64,000 nt of DNA from Ilex aquifolium (GCA_951799425.1 OX637409.1:18153960-18217959), one strand, 5' to 3'. Shown: positions 35,831 through 47,727, numbered from the stretch's first letter. Translations and numbers: made by a program. Notes: generated by a model from the letters alone, not told the origin.

Positions 35831-36515
35831 GTGCAGAGAGAGAGATATATACTCACAGTCGGTCGAGCAAGAAAGGCGATAGGTGGGGCAAACTCACAGT
35901 GTTGGTGGAGCAAGAGAGGAGACAGGTGTGGGCAAGAACGATGGAATTGTCGAAGAAGACAAAGGGCTTAAGTTAGGGTTTCAAAATGACGTCGTTTTAA
36001 AACAAAGAATTATAATTTGCTTGTAGTATATTCTGCGACAAAATATCATTTGTCACTGAAAAAAATAATTTTAACTTAAAATGACGTCGTTTTAATCCAT
36101 CAGAGTGCACATTTCATTTAATATATTCTGCGATCAAATACCATTTGTCGCCAAACAAAATTAATTTTAACTTTTTTTTTTTCTGTGACAAATATGTATT
36201 GTCGCTAAATATTATTTTTTTTCTTATTTTTCGTAAATTTGTCAAAAATTTTGCGACCGAAAAATTATTTTGGCGACAATTTTTTTTGTCTCCCATAAAA
36301 TTAACATTTAGCGCCAACATTGGTGCCAATTTTTTTTTGGAGGGAACGTTTTTGCGAAGACTATTGGCAATGACTACAAAAAATGGTCGCAAAAAATATC
36401 ACAAAAAAGTTTACCGCGAGAAACATTTGAAATTATCTCTGAAAATCACTTTTTTACAACAAATTTTATTGTTCACCGCCAAAAATCGTCGCTAAAAAAT
36501 AAATTTGTTGTAGTG

Positions 36516-37114
36516 ATCTCCTCGGATATGTTTATAAGAAAATAGTTTCTAATAATTTTTTATTTCTCTGTGGTGAATCACCTTCTATTTTTGGTTATTT
36601 GTCTTTGCATGATGTCTAGGGTTTTGGAAGCAACATGTGCTCCCAAGAAAAATGAGTTGTGTTTGTTGTTCATAGTGGCTTTTTTCTTTAAAATGTGTAC
36701 AATAATGGCACAATATATATATTTATTTATCTTTTGTGAAAGCATACACCCCCACAGTTCAAATGCACAGATTTAGGACCAATCCGTGGAATTCTTATAT
36801 TTTCTCTATTATTTATCTCTTTTTTTCTTTGTGTTACTACGCAGTACGTAATCATATGCCAACTCTACCTTGTTTTGGTCCCCAAAATTGATAATTTTTT
36901 TCTCTTTTGAACTCCTTAATCTTTTTGACAACGCAAAGCAAAGAAAATTTGAATAGAATAAGTAGCAACTTGTAGTTTTTTTTTTATTAGAAAGAGCATC
37001 AAATCCAATTCTCCGAAGACATAATAACTTTCGAAAAAAATTTTCTATTCTCTCATTGATATAAATACATGTGTATATAGTTTGAGGCCTATAAAATTGT
37101 TTGATTATATGAGT
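36516..37114. other. AT-rich spacer
   Basis: No supported gene or repeat boundary. Confidence 0.4.
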
Positions 37115-38003
37115 ACTAGTTATTTTTCGTGCCTGAAGGCACGGATTAATAAAAAAAATGGTCAACAATAAATATATTTGTATTTACACTTAAAATCAAA
37201 TTACAAAGATAGAGGAGAGAGAGATAGGGGAATTTAACCACCGGTTGTAGTGGGCGCGCAAGCGATGGTAGTGGTGGTGATGAATGACAGTGGTAGTAGG
37301 ACAGTGCTGATGGTGGTAAGGTGGCGACCACAGTAGTAATTGTGGTAGTGGGGATGGTGGTGGTGGGGTGGTGGTGATGGTGGGGTGGCGACAGTGGTAA
37401 TGGTGGCAACAGTGGTGGTGGTGGGACGTTAGTGATGGTGGTAGGGTGGCTGCAGTGGTGGTGGTGGTGGTGGTGGTGGTAGTGGTGGGGGTGGGGGTGG
37501 GAGTAGTTTTGGTGGTGGGGTGATGGTGATAGTGGCAGTGGTGATGGTGGTGGGGTGGTGGGGCACTGGTGGGGTGGTAACAGTAGTGGTGGCGGCGATA
37601 GTAGTGGGGCGATGGTGGTGGGGTGGCAGTAGTGGTGGTGGTGGTAAGGTGACATCAACGGTGGTGATGGTGGTCGTGGGGGGTGGCGACAATGGTAGTG
37701 GTGGTTGTTGTGACAAAGGTGGTGGTATGATAGTGGTAGCGGTACTGGTGGTAGTAGTGATACAGTTCTAAACACTACTTTTTTTTTAAAGTACTTATGA
37801 AAAATTATAAATTCTAAAAACACTTTTAAAAAGTTATTCCAAACACACAATTGAGGTCCTATTTTTCCTATTAAATTTAGGATGTTAATATTAGCCGTCA
37901 GATTAACTTTAAAGTAAAATTTAAAGAAATCTCAATCGCAAAAAATAAAAGTCATTTTGTTTATCTTTTGAAATTTGAATTGTAATGTACTTTATTATAT
38001 AGA
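37115..38003 (-). mobile_element. Helitron-like element, 889 bp, non-autonomous
   Basis: Read on the minus strand it begins A-TCTATATAATAAAGTAC (38003) and ends with the stem-loop CCGTGCCTTCAGGCACG and then AACTAGT (37115), matching the TC...hairpin...CTRRT structure. The base after CTAGT is A, not T. There is no Rep/helicase. Its body is mostly the GGT-rich tract 37250-37765. Confidence 0.55.
37250..37765. repeat. GGT/GGTGAT triplet-rich tract
   Basis: About 500 bp of imperfect GGT, GTGGTGGTG and GGTGATGGTGG. All long frames here (His/Pro/Thr-rich on the minus strand, Val/Gly-rich on the plus strand) follow from the triplets and are not genes. Confidence 0.9.
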
Positions 38004-38306
38004 TAGGAGGAAAGAATGTGAAACAAAGTGTGTTGTGTGATGCACTCGACAATCAAGCTAGGGAAATTACAAGCGTGATAAAATCATATCATTTCATAAA
38101 GATAAAAACCAATTGCAGGATTGGATGGTTTTAAAAATATATTAATAAATGTTTCAAAGTATTTACAATAATAATAAACAATGTTTGATATTTAAAATGG
38201 TCTATGTGTAAAGCACCTGTGCACCAACAAATTTATACAAATAGAAATGAAAAGCAACAGAAAACTGTTTTAATTGTTGAAAGGGTCCTACAAATGGGTA
38301 TTTTGT

Positions 38307-39794
38307 AGTGTTATCAGAATTGGATCGGGCATCGAACCAATAGAGGGACCAATTCAATGATTCACTAGTTCAGCAGTTAGGTCAACTAGTCGGACCGGCT
38401 GTATAAAAAAAACAAAAAAAATTACACAACATAATAATTTAGCTAAATATCACAGTGTACTCTGTGGGGTCTGGCTCGTTTGCGGTTGGCAGCTTACCGC
38501 ATGTCATGCGGTTTAATAAAACTGTGTCGTTTTGACTGCTTTTTGCTTCTTCTTTTTTTTTATTTCCCCTTACCAAAATGACGTCGTTTTTGTCCTTCTT
38601 CTTCCTTCGGCTTCATCAGACTCAGGACCTCTCTCTCTTTCTCTCTTCGTCAGACTCAGGCACTATCTCTCTCTCTTCTCCTACCTCCGGCGACACCCAT
38701 CATCCCCTCTCCCTTTCCCATTCCTTATTCTACTGAACACCATGAAGTGTGATTCATTGCTCAGATTTTCTTTGATTTTTTGAAACTAGTAAGGTTTATA
38801 GTTTCAAAAAATCAAAGAAAATATGAGCAATGAATCACACTTCATGGTGTTCAGTAGAATAAGGAATGGGAAAGGGAGAGGGGATGATGGGTGTCGCCGG
38901 AGGTAGGAAAAGAGAGAGAGATAGTGCCTGAGTCTGACGAAGAGAGAAAGAGAGAGAGGTCCTGAGTCTGATGAAGCCGAAGGAAGAAGAAGGACAAAAA
39001 CGACGTCGTTTTGGTAAGGAGAAATAAAAAAAAAAAAAAAGAAGCAAAAAGCAGTCAAAACGACACAGTTTTATTAAACAGCATGACATGCGGTAAGCTG
39101 CCAACCGCAGACGAGCCAGACCCGTACTCTGTGTGTGTGGTGTATAGTACATTGTGTGTATCTTGATTACTGAATGTGTGTGTGTATTAACTGTATGTGT
39201 ATATTGATCGTGTGTGTGCGCGCGTGGAGAGAGAGAGTATAAAAAGAAAGTATAAGAAAAAAAGAGTAATGGTATGCTAAGTAATTTTTTTTTTTTTATC
39301 AAATCGTCCTTCATATGATATGATATAATTTCTATTATTGAATATTAATGGAACCCACTTATTTGATGGTGAAAAACGGTGTCACATAATTTGAGATGAA
39401 GATTTAATAAAAAAATTTGGTAAGAGTTGCAGATTAGGAAAAGAAAAATAAAAGGGAAGGGCCATAAGGGATCTAGCCATCTATGGCAAGCCGAGAGAGA
39501 CTTACAAAGGAGATCAATGTTTGAGAAGGAGTTCGAGATCTGTGGTGTGGCCACTATTTGAGAGTTAAATCTGGAAGAATCAGAGACGAATAAGACGAAG
39601 ACGAAGGGATTGGTATTTTGTTTTGAACCGGCCAATTTTAGGAATCGTTCGTTCACCGATTTTGGCAAAAAATGGCCGGTTTGGTGGTTCTTCGGTTTTT
39701 CAATTATATAGGAGGTCTTTTTAGTGAATCGGACCGATAAAGGTCTCAGTGTCACCGGTCCAACCGGCCAGTCCAATTCGATTATAATAACACT
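38307..39794. mobile_element. Foldback/MULE-like element, 1488 bp
   Basis: The ends are inverted: AGTGTTATCAGAATTGGA at the left and TCCAATTCGATTATAATAACACT at the right. Both flanking zones carry GGACCGGCTG/CAACCGGCCAG words. The centre is a long palindrome (38467-39123). The right half bears extra unpaired sequence (about 39130-39590). No target duplication was found. Confidence 0.55.
38467..39123. repeat. Near-perfect palindrome, arms of about 322 bp and a 10-nt spacer
   Basis: The left arm 38467-38788 is the reverse complement of 38799-39123 with only a few differences (for example CAGATTTTC against CATATTTTC). The two arms encode the same 83-codon frame in opposite directions, which shows the symmetry and not a gene. 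A transcript would form a long hairpin. Confidence 0.92.
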
Positions 39795-40164
39795 GATAGT
39801 TTGGAAATATTTACAAATTTATTCTAACTTAAGCCAATTTTAACAGCCCTTTAAAAGGATATTCACAATAAGGAGTCTATCTGATGATTCTGATACAAAT
39901 GCACATACTTTAGGGGTGCCATCCATTGTAAACACTATCATACATGAGGGGGCTCGTGTGATTTATTATCAAACCTGGGAGGTTTGGGTGTAATTTAACA
40001 AAAAAAAATATTGCATGAACGGTGAAGGTATCGCAAGAGTTCACTAGACGACAAAAAGACAGGTAGTTACCATATTATTATTTGTTGTCCTCTCATTTAC
40101 GTTGTTAATTGCTGGTTTAGATGCCAACTTATTTATGAGAGACTATAGTTTCGGCATAATCACA

Positions 40165-40373
40165 GGATAGCTCAAGTAGTAGTAGGAATGAGTTATAAAT
40201 TTAGACGTTTTGAATTTGTATTTTGGCAATTCTTAGAAGTCAAATCATGAGGAATTTATCTCTCATGAATATCCTAATCTTAGCGTGGATAATCTATCTT
40301 TGACCAGATTGGAGAGGAGATTAGTCGAAATGCGCATAAGTTAGATCGGACACCCCTGACCATTAAAAAAAAG
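40165..40373 (+). repeat. SINE-like copy with tRNA-type box A
   Basis: It opens GGATAGCTCAAGTAGTAGTAGG (tRNA box A-like), a degenerate box B near TTTTGAATTTGTATTTTGG follows, and it ends after GTCGAAATGCGCATAAG with an A8 tract. It is similar over its length to 49094-49292 and in part to 51720-51885 and 17935-18127. Confidence 0.6.
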
Positions 40374-40500
40374 AGAGTATGATATCGACAAAGCTCAATT
40401 AAGATTTGATCCTTCAACCAAAATAAACTTACACCAATTTTTCAGTACCAAAATCTAACTTTTACAAATTTCAAATTAAAAAAAGTTGACCACTAAAATT

Positions 40501-40903
40501 AAGGGTGCAACTTGAATAGTTCAAGTTCAACCCGAAATGGAAAGTACTTAGACAAAGACAAATTTTTTAGTATGTAAGTTGGGTTTGGACAAAAATATTT
40601 TTGATTTAATGAATTCACATTTGAACACGAATTACTCAAATTGTGTAACCCAAAATTAATATTTGGATTCAACTCAAGTTGGACTAGAATTTTAATCCAA
40701 ATTGTATAACACTATAATCAAACTCCAATTAAACCGGATCTAAGCCCGCAAATAACACCGGATTTAACCCGAATTATGTAACTTAGACTTCAAAAATTTT
40801 AACCATGGGCAAGATTCGGGGTTGAAATTGAGAATATTATAACTTAAATTGAATTGAAATTGTCCTATCAACTCACTCGGTTTGCTCGAATTGCATCCCT
40901 CTC
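40501..40903. mobile_element. Small hAT-like MITE
   Basis: AGGGTGCAACTTGAATAG at the left opposes CTCGAATTGCATCCCT at the right. Interior AACCCGAA words are inverted. No matching target duplication. Confidence 0.4.
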
Positions 40904-40933
40904 TAAATTTACAAGGTGTGGTCCACAAATATT

Positions 40934-42561
40934 GGAAAAATTTCATTCACACCCCCTCTAGTCAGGTCTAAATTCAACGACACTCCTTCCCGATTCTGAA
41001 ACTTCATTGCACCCCTTCTGGTTTATACTTTCAAATCAAAGACACTCCTTTAACGTTAATTTTTAACTTTGTCAGTACAAAAAGTAACGGTCTAATTATA
41101 AATTTTCTAAAAAGGTCAAAATTACTCTTCTTTATGTAAATATACTAAAATACCCTCAACCATTTTTTCACTATATATACTACATTTTTTGTTGTTTGTG
41201 AATGTCTAAAACGATCTGGGGTTGCTAGAAGACATAGGGGACTGAAGTCAGCCATTATTCTCCAACCCAATCTCCATAGTGATCGATCACTACCTAAGTT
41301 GGTAAAAAAAAAATTTTTATTTTTTTTCTTGCTGATTTGTAAATCTTTTTCATGTAGATTTTTTGAAATTTTTTCATGCAGTTTTTTTTTAATTTTTTTT
41401 TCATGCAGATTGTTTTAATTTTTTTCATGCAAATTTTTTAAAATTATTTCATCAAAAACACCCGTAAGACTTTTAAGTCATTAAATCCATTTTCTTATAA
41501 GTTGTTGGGTAAAAAGTACACTTTTCAGTTTTTATTTTCTTATATTACCTAAATTCCCTCTTTGGTAGGTTTTTTGTTGTTAATTATAAATTACAGGGTT
41601 TTAAATTTATTTTATAGTTTAAAATAATTTTTCTATAATAAATTTACAATCGAAAAAATCAATGTCAAAATTCCATCGATTTCTAACTTTTTTGCTATCA
41701 TCTGTCCTCCACAATGTCACATGACCATTCTTCATACATTACCTTTCATATATAAAATTTAAATATTATTTGATAAAATTTAATATTAATTAAATAAATT
41801 TGGTCTTAATATGATAAATTTAAATATTAATTTGGTTTTAATTTGATAAAATTAAATATTAATTGAATAAATTTAAATGTTGCTTTAATGAAATGGAATG
41901 TCCATTTGGTGTTAAATTAAATAAGTGACATTAATTTGATAAGGTTAAATGTTAAATTAATAGAATTTAATATTCTATTTAATATATTAAATTTTAATTT
42001 AATAAAATTAACTATCAGTTTGGTGTTGATTTGATGAAATTAAATAAGAATTTAAAATTAAAGAAATAATATTAATTTGATGAAATAAAATATTAAATTA
42101 ATATAACTAAATGTTAATTTGATAAAATTAAATATCAATTTGTATTGATTTGATGAGATGAGATGAAATGTTAATTTAGTTTAAATTAAATAAAAGACAT
42201 TAATTTGATAAAATTAAATATTAAATAGATGAATCTAAAGTTTAATATAATATAACTAAAAGGGAGTGCATTGAAATTTCAGAATCAAGAGGAGGTATTG
42301 TTAAAGATATGTCTATTTATAGAGGGTGTCGTTGAAGTTATATCTATTTACAGGGGGTGTCGTTGAAATTATGTCTATTTATAAAGAGTGTGAATAAAAT
42401 TTACCCTATAAAATATTTAGGAGTATTTTTGTAAATTAACAATCACCATTAATGTCATAGTCCAACAAACACTGACAAGGGGTGACAGTGAAATTTCAGA
42501 ATCGGGAAGTGGTGTCATTGAATTTAAACCTAATTATAAGAGGTGTGGATGAAATTTTCAC
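40934..42561. mobile_element. MULE-like element, 1628 bp
   Basis: Inverted ends of about 85 bp (GGAAAAATTTCATTCACACC against GGTGTGGATGAAATTTTCAC, continuing through the CGACACTCC-TTCCCGATTCTGAAA words). The 9-bp flanks are ACAAATATT (40925-40933) and AAAAATATT (42562-42570), 8 of 9 identical, as expected for Mutator-type insertion. The interior is an AT-rich degenerate repeat of TTAAATATTAATTTGATAAA units (about 41750-42240). There is no transposase. Confidence 0.7.
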
Positions 42562-42607
42562 AAAAATATTTAATCCAAAGAATAAAATATAATATTCTTA
42601 CCTACTG

Positions 42608-42609
<2 letters not shown>

Positions 42610-42652
<43 letters not shown>
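42610..42652. repeat. Poly-A plus (TA)n microsatellite
   Basis: A run of about 15 A followed by about 14 TA repeats, some 290 bp upstream of the FLA4 start. Confidence 0.9.
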
Positions 42653-42655
<3 letters not shown>

Positions 42656-42793
42656 CTTGAATATATTATATTTAATACATTTAAATCATAATCATGGTCT
42701 CATTTAATCTTATTGCAATAATTACAATTACAGGTTTAATGTCAAAAAATTATAATAAAAAAACAATATTAGATTAGAATCATAGTTTAGAGG

Positions 42794-42941
42794 GTGAAAG
42801 TGTATTTCTCCCTATATTCCTCATCACCATCATGCACCATCATAGACCGTCGTCATCAAATCATTCCCCCTCGCCCACTCGCAATCTTCTCTGTCTCTCA
42901 CACCCTATACACCTCACTCCCTACACTCCTTCAGACCAGAA
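42794..42941 (+). promoter_or_regulatory. FLA4 proximal promoter and leader
   Basis: CTATATTCC at about 42811 is the nearest TATA-like word. The leader is CT/CAT-rich. An upstream ATG at 42832 opens a 64-codon frame that overlaps the FLA4 start out of frame; if the transcript starts before 42832 this could lower translation. Confidence 0.35.
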
Positions 42942-44195
42942 ATGGCTTTCTCATCCATTTCCCATTTTACCCCTCTCACAATTCTCTGTTTTCTTACATT
43001 CTCTTCACACCACATCCCTATTCTAGCCATTAACGTCACCAATCTCTTATCCTCCAACCCAGATCTGTCCGAATTCACTAACCTCCTCACCACCACCGCC
43101 GTCGCCGCCGATCTAACCCAGCGATCCTCCGTCACACTCCTCGTCGTACCTAACACCTATCTCCGCTCCTCCGATCTCGCCCACCATCCTTACAACCCCT
43201 CCTCCGCAAACCTCGCTGATGTACTCAGCTACCATGTTCTCCTCGAATATCTCTCTTGGTCCGACCTCCTCCGTGTCCCGCCGAGCGGAAAACTCGTCAC
43301 CACCCTCTTCCAGACCACCGGCAGAGCCACCAACAACTTCGGCTCCGTCAATATCACCCGGAATCCCACCACCAACGCCATCACTATCTTCTCACCCACC
43401 ACCAATGCCACAATTCTCTCTCTCATCAAATCTATACCTTACAATATCACCATCTTCTCCGTCAATTCCCTTCTCGTCCCTTACGGCTTCGATCTCATGG
43501 CCTCCGAAACGAGACCCCCACTGGGTCTCAACATCACCAAAGCCATCATCGACGGCCACAACTTCAACGTCGCAGCTTCAATGTTAATAGCATCCGGCGT
43601 TGTGGAAGAGTTCGAAGCCGATGAGGGTGGTGCCGGAATTACTATCTTTGTCCCCACCGACGATGCCTTTTCCGATCTACCTGCGACGGTTGGATTTCCA
43701 TCCTTATCAGCTGATAACAAAACTGTGGTGTTGAAATTTCATGTGTTACATTCCTATTATCCACTTGGGTCCCTCCAGTCAATCGTGAACCCGGTTCAGC
43801 CTACATTGGCTACGGAGGACAACGGAGCTGGAAGCTACACGCTAAACATTTCTAGGGTTAATGGGTCGTTGGCGATTGATACTGGGATTGTTCAGGCGTC
43901 AGTCACACAGACAGTGATTGACCAAAACCCGGTGGCGATTTTCGGAATTTCGAGAGTGTTGTTGCCTAGTGAGATTTTTGGAACGAACCCAATTACGGTT
44001 GATGAGCCCAGTGATAGTAGTGTAATGGGTAATGCTCAGCCGCCTGATATTTCGTTGTCGCCTGAGAATTCACCGTCTTTGCCGCCGGGATTTCATGAGG
44101 AAATACGATCGGAAGCGGCGAGAAATGGGGTATGGCAAGCCATTCTGGTTCTTTGGTGTATAGGGTTGTATGTATTGGTATCAATATCACATTAA
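42942..44195 (+). CDS. FLA4: Fasciclin-like arabinogalactan protein, FLA4/SOS5 type
   Basis: A GPI-anchored cell-surface glycoprotein that in Arabidopsis supports cell-wall integrity, root growth under salt and seed mucilage. It is an intronless frame of 417 residues, near the family's usual length. Residues 1-29 form a signal peptide (TILCFLTFSSHHIPILA). Two fasciclin (FAS1) domains follow, about 30-185 and 190-350. Each has an H1-type strand (TLLVVPNTYL; ITIFVPTDDAFSDLP) and a YH/FH-type motif (LADVLSYHVLLEYL; VLKFHVLHSYYPLGSLQS). NPVQPTLAT and GAGSYTLNISRVNGS match FLA4 closely. Many N-glycosylation sequons are present (the first is NVT at residue 31). A short Pro/Ser region (PPDISLSPENSPSLPPG) is the AGP-type part. 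The hydrophobic tail WQAILVLWCIGLYVLVSI fits a GPI signal. The first ATG after a CT-rich leader was used. Confidence 0.93.
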   Translation: MAFSSISHFTPLTILCFLTFSSHHIPILAINVTNLLSSNPDLSEFTNLLTTTAVAADLTQRSSVTLLVVPNTYLRSSDLAHHPYNPSSANLADVLSYHVLLEYLSWSDLLRVPPSGKLVTTLFQTTGRATNNFGSVNITRNPTTNAITIFSPTTNATILSLIKSIPYNITIFSVNSLLVPYGFDLMASETRPPLGLNITKAIIDGHNFNVAASMLIASGVVEEFEADEGGAGITIFVPTDDAFSDLPATVGFPSLSADNKTVVLKFHVLHSYYPLGSLQSIVNPVQPTLATEDNGAGSYTLNISRVNGSLAIDTGIVQASVTQTVIDQNPVAIFGISRVLLPSEIFGTNPITVDEPSDSSVMGNAQPPDISLSPENSPSLPPGFHEEIRSEAARNGVWQAILVLWCIGLYVLVSISH

Positions 44196-46640
44196 ATTGT
44201 TTTTTTCCATTGTAATTCTTAATTTTTCTGGGTTTTTTTGGGTTCTTTTTAACAAGGAGAATTGAATTGGGCTCAAAAGCAGCCATTTTTCTTCTGAGAT
44301 TTCTGAGGGATAATTTAATTTCTTGTTTATATTACAATTATTTAGGTAGAGTAGAAGTACCATTATTTTCTGCTCTCTTCATTGAAGCTCCATTGTTATT
44401 GTAAAGAACTTGAAATTTTGGTTCTGTAAGTATCAATTATGTTGTACAAGTGGTATTTGAAAATTGGGTTTTCTTTGCAGAGCTTTTTTGGCCCACAGAT
44501 TATTCTATCGGATGGTACTTTCTTCTCTCTTTTTATTGGATACCACATTCACCTGAGGTACTACTAACTTCCGGTTGAAACGAGTTTACGTAATTTTCTG
44601 GAATGTGGGGGGTATTTTGGTCATATGATATGTAGTCACTTGTACTTTGGATGCTGTCTGGATTCTTTATAAGAGCTGTTTCCTCTGTAATTTATGGGTA
44701 CGGTGGTGCGTTACTATTTGCAGAAATGTGTGACATAAAGGGGAGTTTGTGGGTCCCACAATTGGACGGTCATGATCTAGAGTGAGTTAGAAAAGGCCGT
44801 AGTCAACAGCGGGGAATGAGTTCTTAGAAGCTAATGTGAGCTGTCCGATGTTAACATCTACCCAAAACAAACTTCCGATGGGCCCCTTTCAGCATTTATC
44901 TTCCACTATTAGCTCACGAGTCCCTCCCAGAGGCCCCATGGTCTATAATCTAACATTTGGGAGTGGTTATGGACTCATTTAAAAAAATATTAGTTTGTGT
45001 ATATGTGTGTTGCGTATGAACTATTTTAAATTATATTTCATATATGGAATAAGTTCATATATATTATTAATGTAACATTAAAAATAATATTAAACCCCAT
45101 CACAAAATAAGAAAAAATGAAAAAGTATTATAAAAAAAAAAAAAAACATATAATATCAAGAAATCTTGAAAAATTTCTTAAGAATCAATCAATCAAGTTA
45201 TAAAATCTACATTCGTATTTGTTCAATCAACATTACATAAGAGAAAAAAGATAAAATGATCAAAAATAAAGAACTCATAACATAGTAACGCATTCAAAAT
45301 GTCCAATAACAGCTCTCAGTCCAAATGTCTCTAACCATTAAACTGCCAATTACTACTCATCCAAGCATTCAACCTTACTTTCTCGGGAAAAAAAGTATAC
45401 AATCTCAATCCTCCCAGAACCTGTAGTAATGTTTGACAAAACAAACAAAATTTCAAAAAAAAAACAAGCTCATGTTGGATTCAATTGAACATATAGTAAA
45501 TGGAAGCAAACATAGAGAAGCTAATAGGCACCAAATCCATTACCTATAACCAGATTACAGAAAGGGGGATTGGTTAGATAAATGTCCATGAAGTATTTTA
45601 TTCAATTCCATCATTGACGGAGTTGTAACAACAACATGAAGCTGGTATGGTGGTGCCCACATTGAAGGCATTCACCATAATAATCCATAATTGATCCTTC
45701 CATGTGAAGATGACCGTGTAACAATATTTATCGAATTAGCCAATCATCTATGGGTAAGTACAACTCTGTAGAAAAGTCCAACCAAGAGTCTACAATGCTA
45801 ATCTTTGATGTCGGTCAGATCCTGAACAAATTTGTCAAGATGTTAAATACATCACAGTACATGAAAGAGTACACAAACTTTGAGACCTTAACTTTGTGAG
45901 GTAATATCTTAAAATGCAAGACATATATGTAGAAGTGTGACAAAGATCAGAGTCATAGATCCTTTTATATTTTATTGAACAATGAACAACAGTTTTTTGT
46001 TAGGCAATAATTGAGTTCATGTCTAGTGCTACTTTCTCAATTCCAGAACTAAGACATTATGAGAGCGAAGAGAAGCCCAATAAACAATTCCATTTCCTTC
46101 CACAAACAAACAACAAATAGAGCTAAGTTTAAGAACATCTTCTTTTTCCACGTCTCTACCCATATATGACCTAAGGCAACACACAAAGCATACAAGTCAA
46201 GTCTTTTACCACCCTAAAAATTCAATCTTCCATTTTAATAACAAGTTTACACCAAGACCCATCTCCCATTGATCCTAAAATCATATAATCTATTGGAAGG
46301 CATACCTTAGATCCCAAAAATTGTGGTAACAATCTACACAATTTTTTTGGTTAAACCTCGACAATCGAGGGTGCAATTTTATTAATTATTTTAAAAATTA
46401 CACCTAGTATGAGGGACATAATGAGTCTTACCCCTCAAATTCATTCTAAGCTACATCATTTAAAAAATATAAAATATTTTTAAAAACCAAAATGCATACA
46501 ATCCATAAAATAAGAAAATTAAACAATAAAAAAGAAAACATCCAAGCATCTTTTTGAGGTCCTTGTGAACATCCCAACTGGAGTTGAATTCTTATTCAAT
46601 TGGGAAGTTTATATCACCAACTTTTGAGAATCTTAGATGG
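44196..46640. other. FLA4 3' flank and gene-free stretch
   Basis: The FLA4 3' UTR should lie in the first 300 bp. The remainder is AT-rich with no recognisable gene or clear repeat ends. Confidence 0.5.
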
Positions 46641-46654
46641 ATTTACGCATGTTT

Positions 46655-46965
46655 AAAAAACCAAGGAAATCTTGGAGAAGTTGTTAAACTGTGAAAAAAT
46701 TTGCCATTGTGTTCCCTTCTCGATAAATATTTGTCATCACAAAATTTAAACCATGAAGGAGTCTTTGATACCTAACCCATATATACCATATCTTCTAACT
46801 AGGCTTACATTGGCTATTAATCATATCAACCATCAACAAAAATTTTAGACTCAGATTCCATAATAAAATTTCCCTTACTGGCACCATTCACATTTAATTT
46901 GAACAGCCCACCGGTGGAGGAGACCATCTAATCCATTTTTTGTTATATTGCACTCTTTGGAAGAA
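46655..46965 (-). pseudogene. RNase H-like (RVT_3) domain fragment
   Basis: On the minus strand: KWIRWSPPP, a frame change, then GGLFKLNVNGASKGN (with N for the catalytic Asp), a gap, ESESKIFVD, and finally YQRLLHGLNF with HIYREGNTMANFF-like sequence. This is the start and end of an RNase H-like domain with the middle deleted. Several stops. Confidence 0.7.
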
Positions 46966-47727
46966 AAAGAATGAAGCTAAAATTTGCCTGATTTGATTGA
47001 GACCAGCAATAGTAGACTTAAGCTTCGAGAGATTCTCGGTATCAGCAGGGTTCAGAGTAGTTGTAGCCATTGGAAACTAACATGGGATGAGGCTTTCGGC
47101 AATGGGAACAACCATAGTGTAGGAAGGGAGCGGAAGAAAAATGCAGAACCTGGTAAAGAACAACACATCTAGGTCGTAATTATACAGCTACCCATTCATA
47201 ACTGATGTAGCCATTACTGCGATTAATGTGTGGAATTTGTATAGCCGAAAGGGGAGAGATGAAGGTGGAGAACTTCAGGTCAAAAGAGAGGGAGATGAAG
47301 GGGTGCAGTGTGCATTATCTTCTGATGTCAAAGAGAGAGATGAAGGGCCGACGTCTGTGAGATTAAGGCAGAGGAGTTAGTGAGAGAGACGAAGGGGCAC
47401 CAGTGCCTGAGATTTAGACGAAGCATTAGGTTTACTGATGAAGTTAGATTTAGGAGGAATTAATTACATTTTTAGGAGCAAAAAAAGGAATTCAAAAGTT
47501 TTGATATTATTTAATATATATATCTACACTAATAAATACAATAATGCTCATTGTGAAATATTTAATGACCCATTTGATATGACACAAGTCTTTAGTATTC
47601 CAATTCTAATTATAATCTTGGCATTTTCAAAATTTGGAGGACATAAGTGTCCAAATAAAGTTTTTCATGTATCTTGACATTTTAAAGTAGTATAGATATA
47701 GATAATTCTCCTCCTTGGCTTATTTTT
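46966..47727. other. Gene-free stretch with GAGAGAGATGAAGGG repeats
   Basis: The word GAGAGAGATGAAGGG or a variant recurs between 47245 and 47395. A possible Helitron 5' terminus (minus strand, A-TCTATACTACTTTAAAATGTC) stands at 47696. Confidence 0.4.

Larger units (their letters stand above)
29167..36515 (-). mobile_element. Degenerate CACTA (En/Spm, CMC) transposon, about 7.35 kb
   Basis: The inverted termini are CACTACAAAAAATTTA (left) and AATAAATTTGTTGTAGTG (right, inward CACTACAACAAATTTATT). Both ends carry arrays of GCGACGA/CGTCGC words, the subterminal repeats bound by TnpA-type proteins. The coding remnants on the minus strand are TNP2-type transposase and, downstream, a TnpA-type second protein, the usual CACTA order. 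The 3-bp flanks (CAT and ATC) do not match. The N-terminal part of the transposase is missing and is replaced by microsatellite and LTR-like sequence at 34530-36000. Confidence 0.88.

Noticed and set aside
29164..36518. 3-bp target duplication for the CACTA element
   Set aside because: Flanks read CAT and ATC. A one-base shift would be needed, so I do not claim a duplication.
37146..37850. 234-codon His/Pro-rich frame
   Set aside because: Product of the GGT triplet tract; equally long frames exist on the other strand.
38532..39314. Two identical 83-84-codon frames facing each other
   Set aside because: They arise from the palindrome arms and are not independent genes; no known domain.
43219..43624. 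Alternative-frame peptides inside FLA4
   Set aside because: Shadows of the C-rich third codon positions of the FLA4 frame.
45600..45850. Possible zinc-knuckle or LINE coding on the minus strand
   Set aside because: Only isolated short similarity; the order relative to the RNase H fragment is wrong for a LINE.
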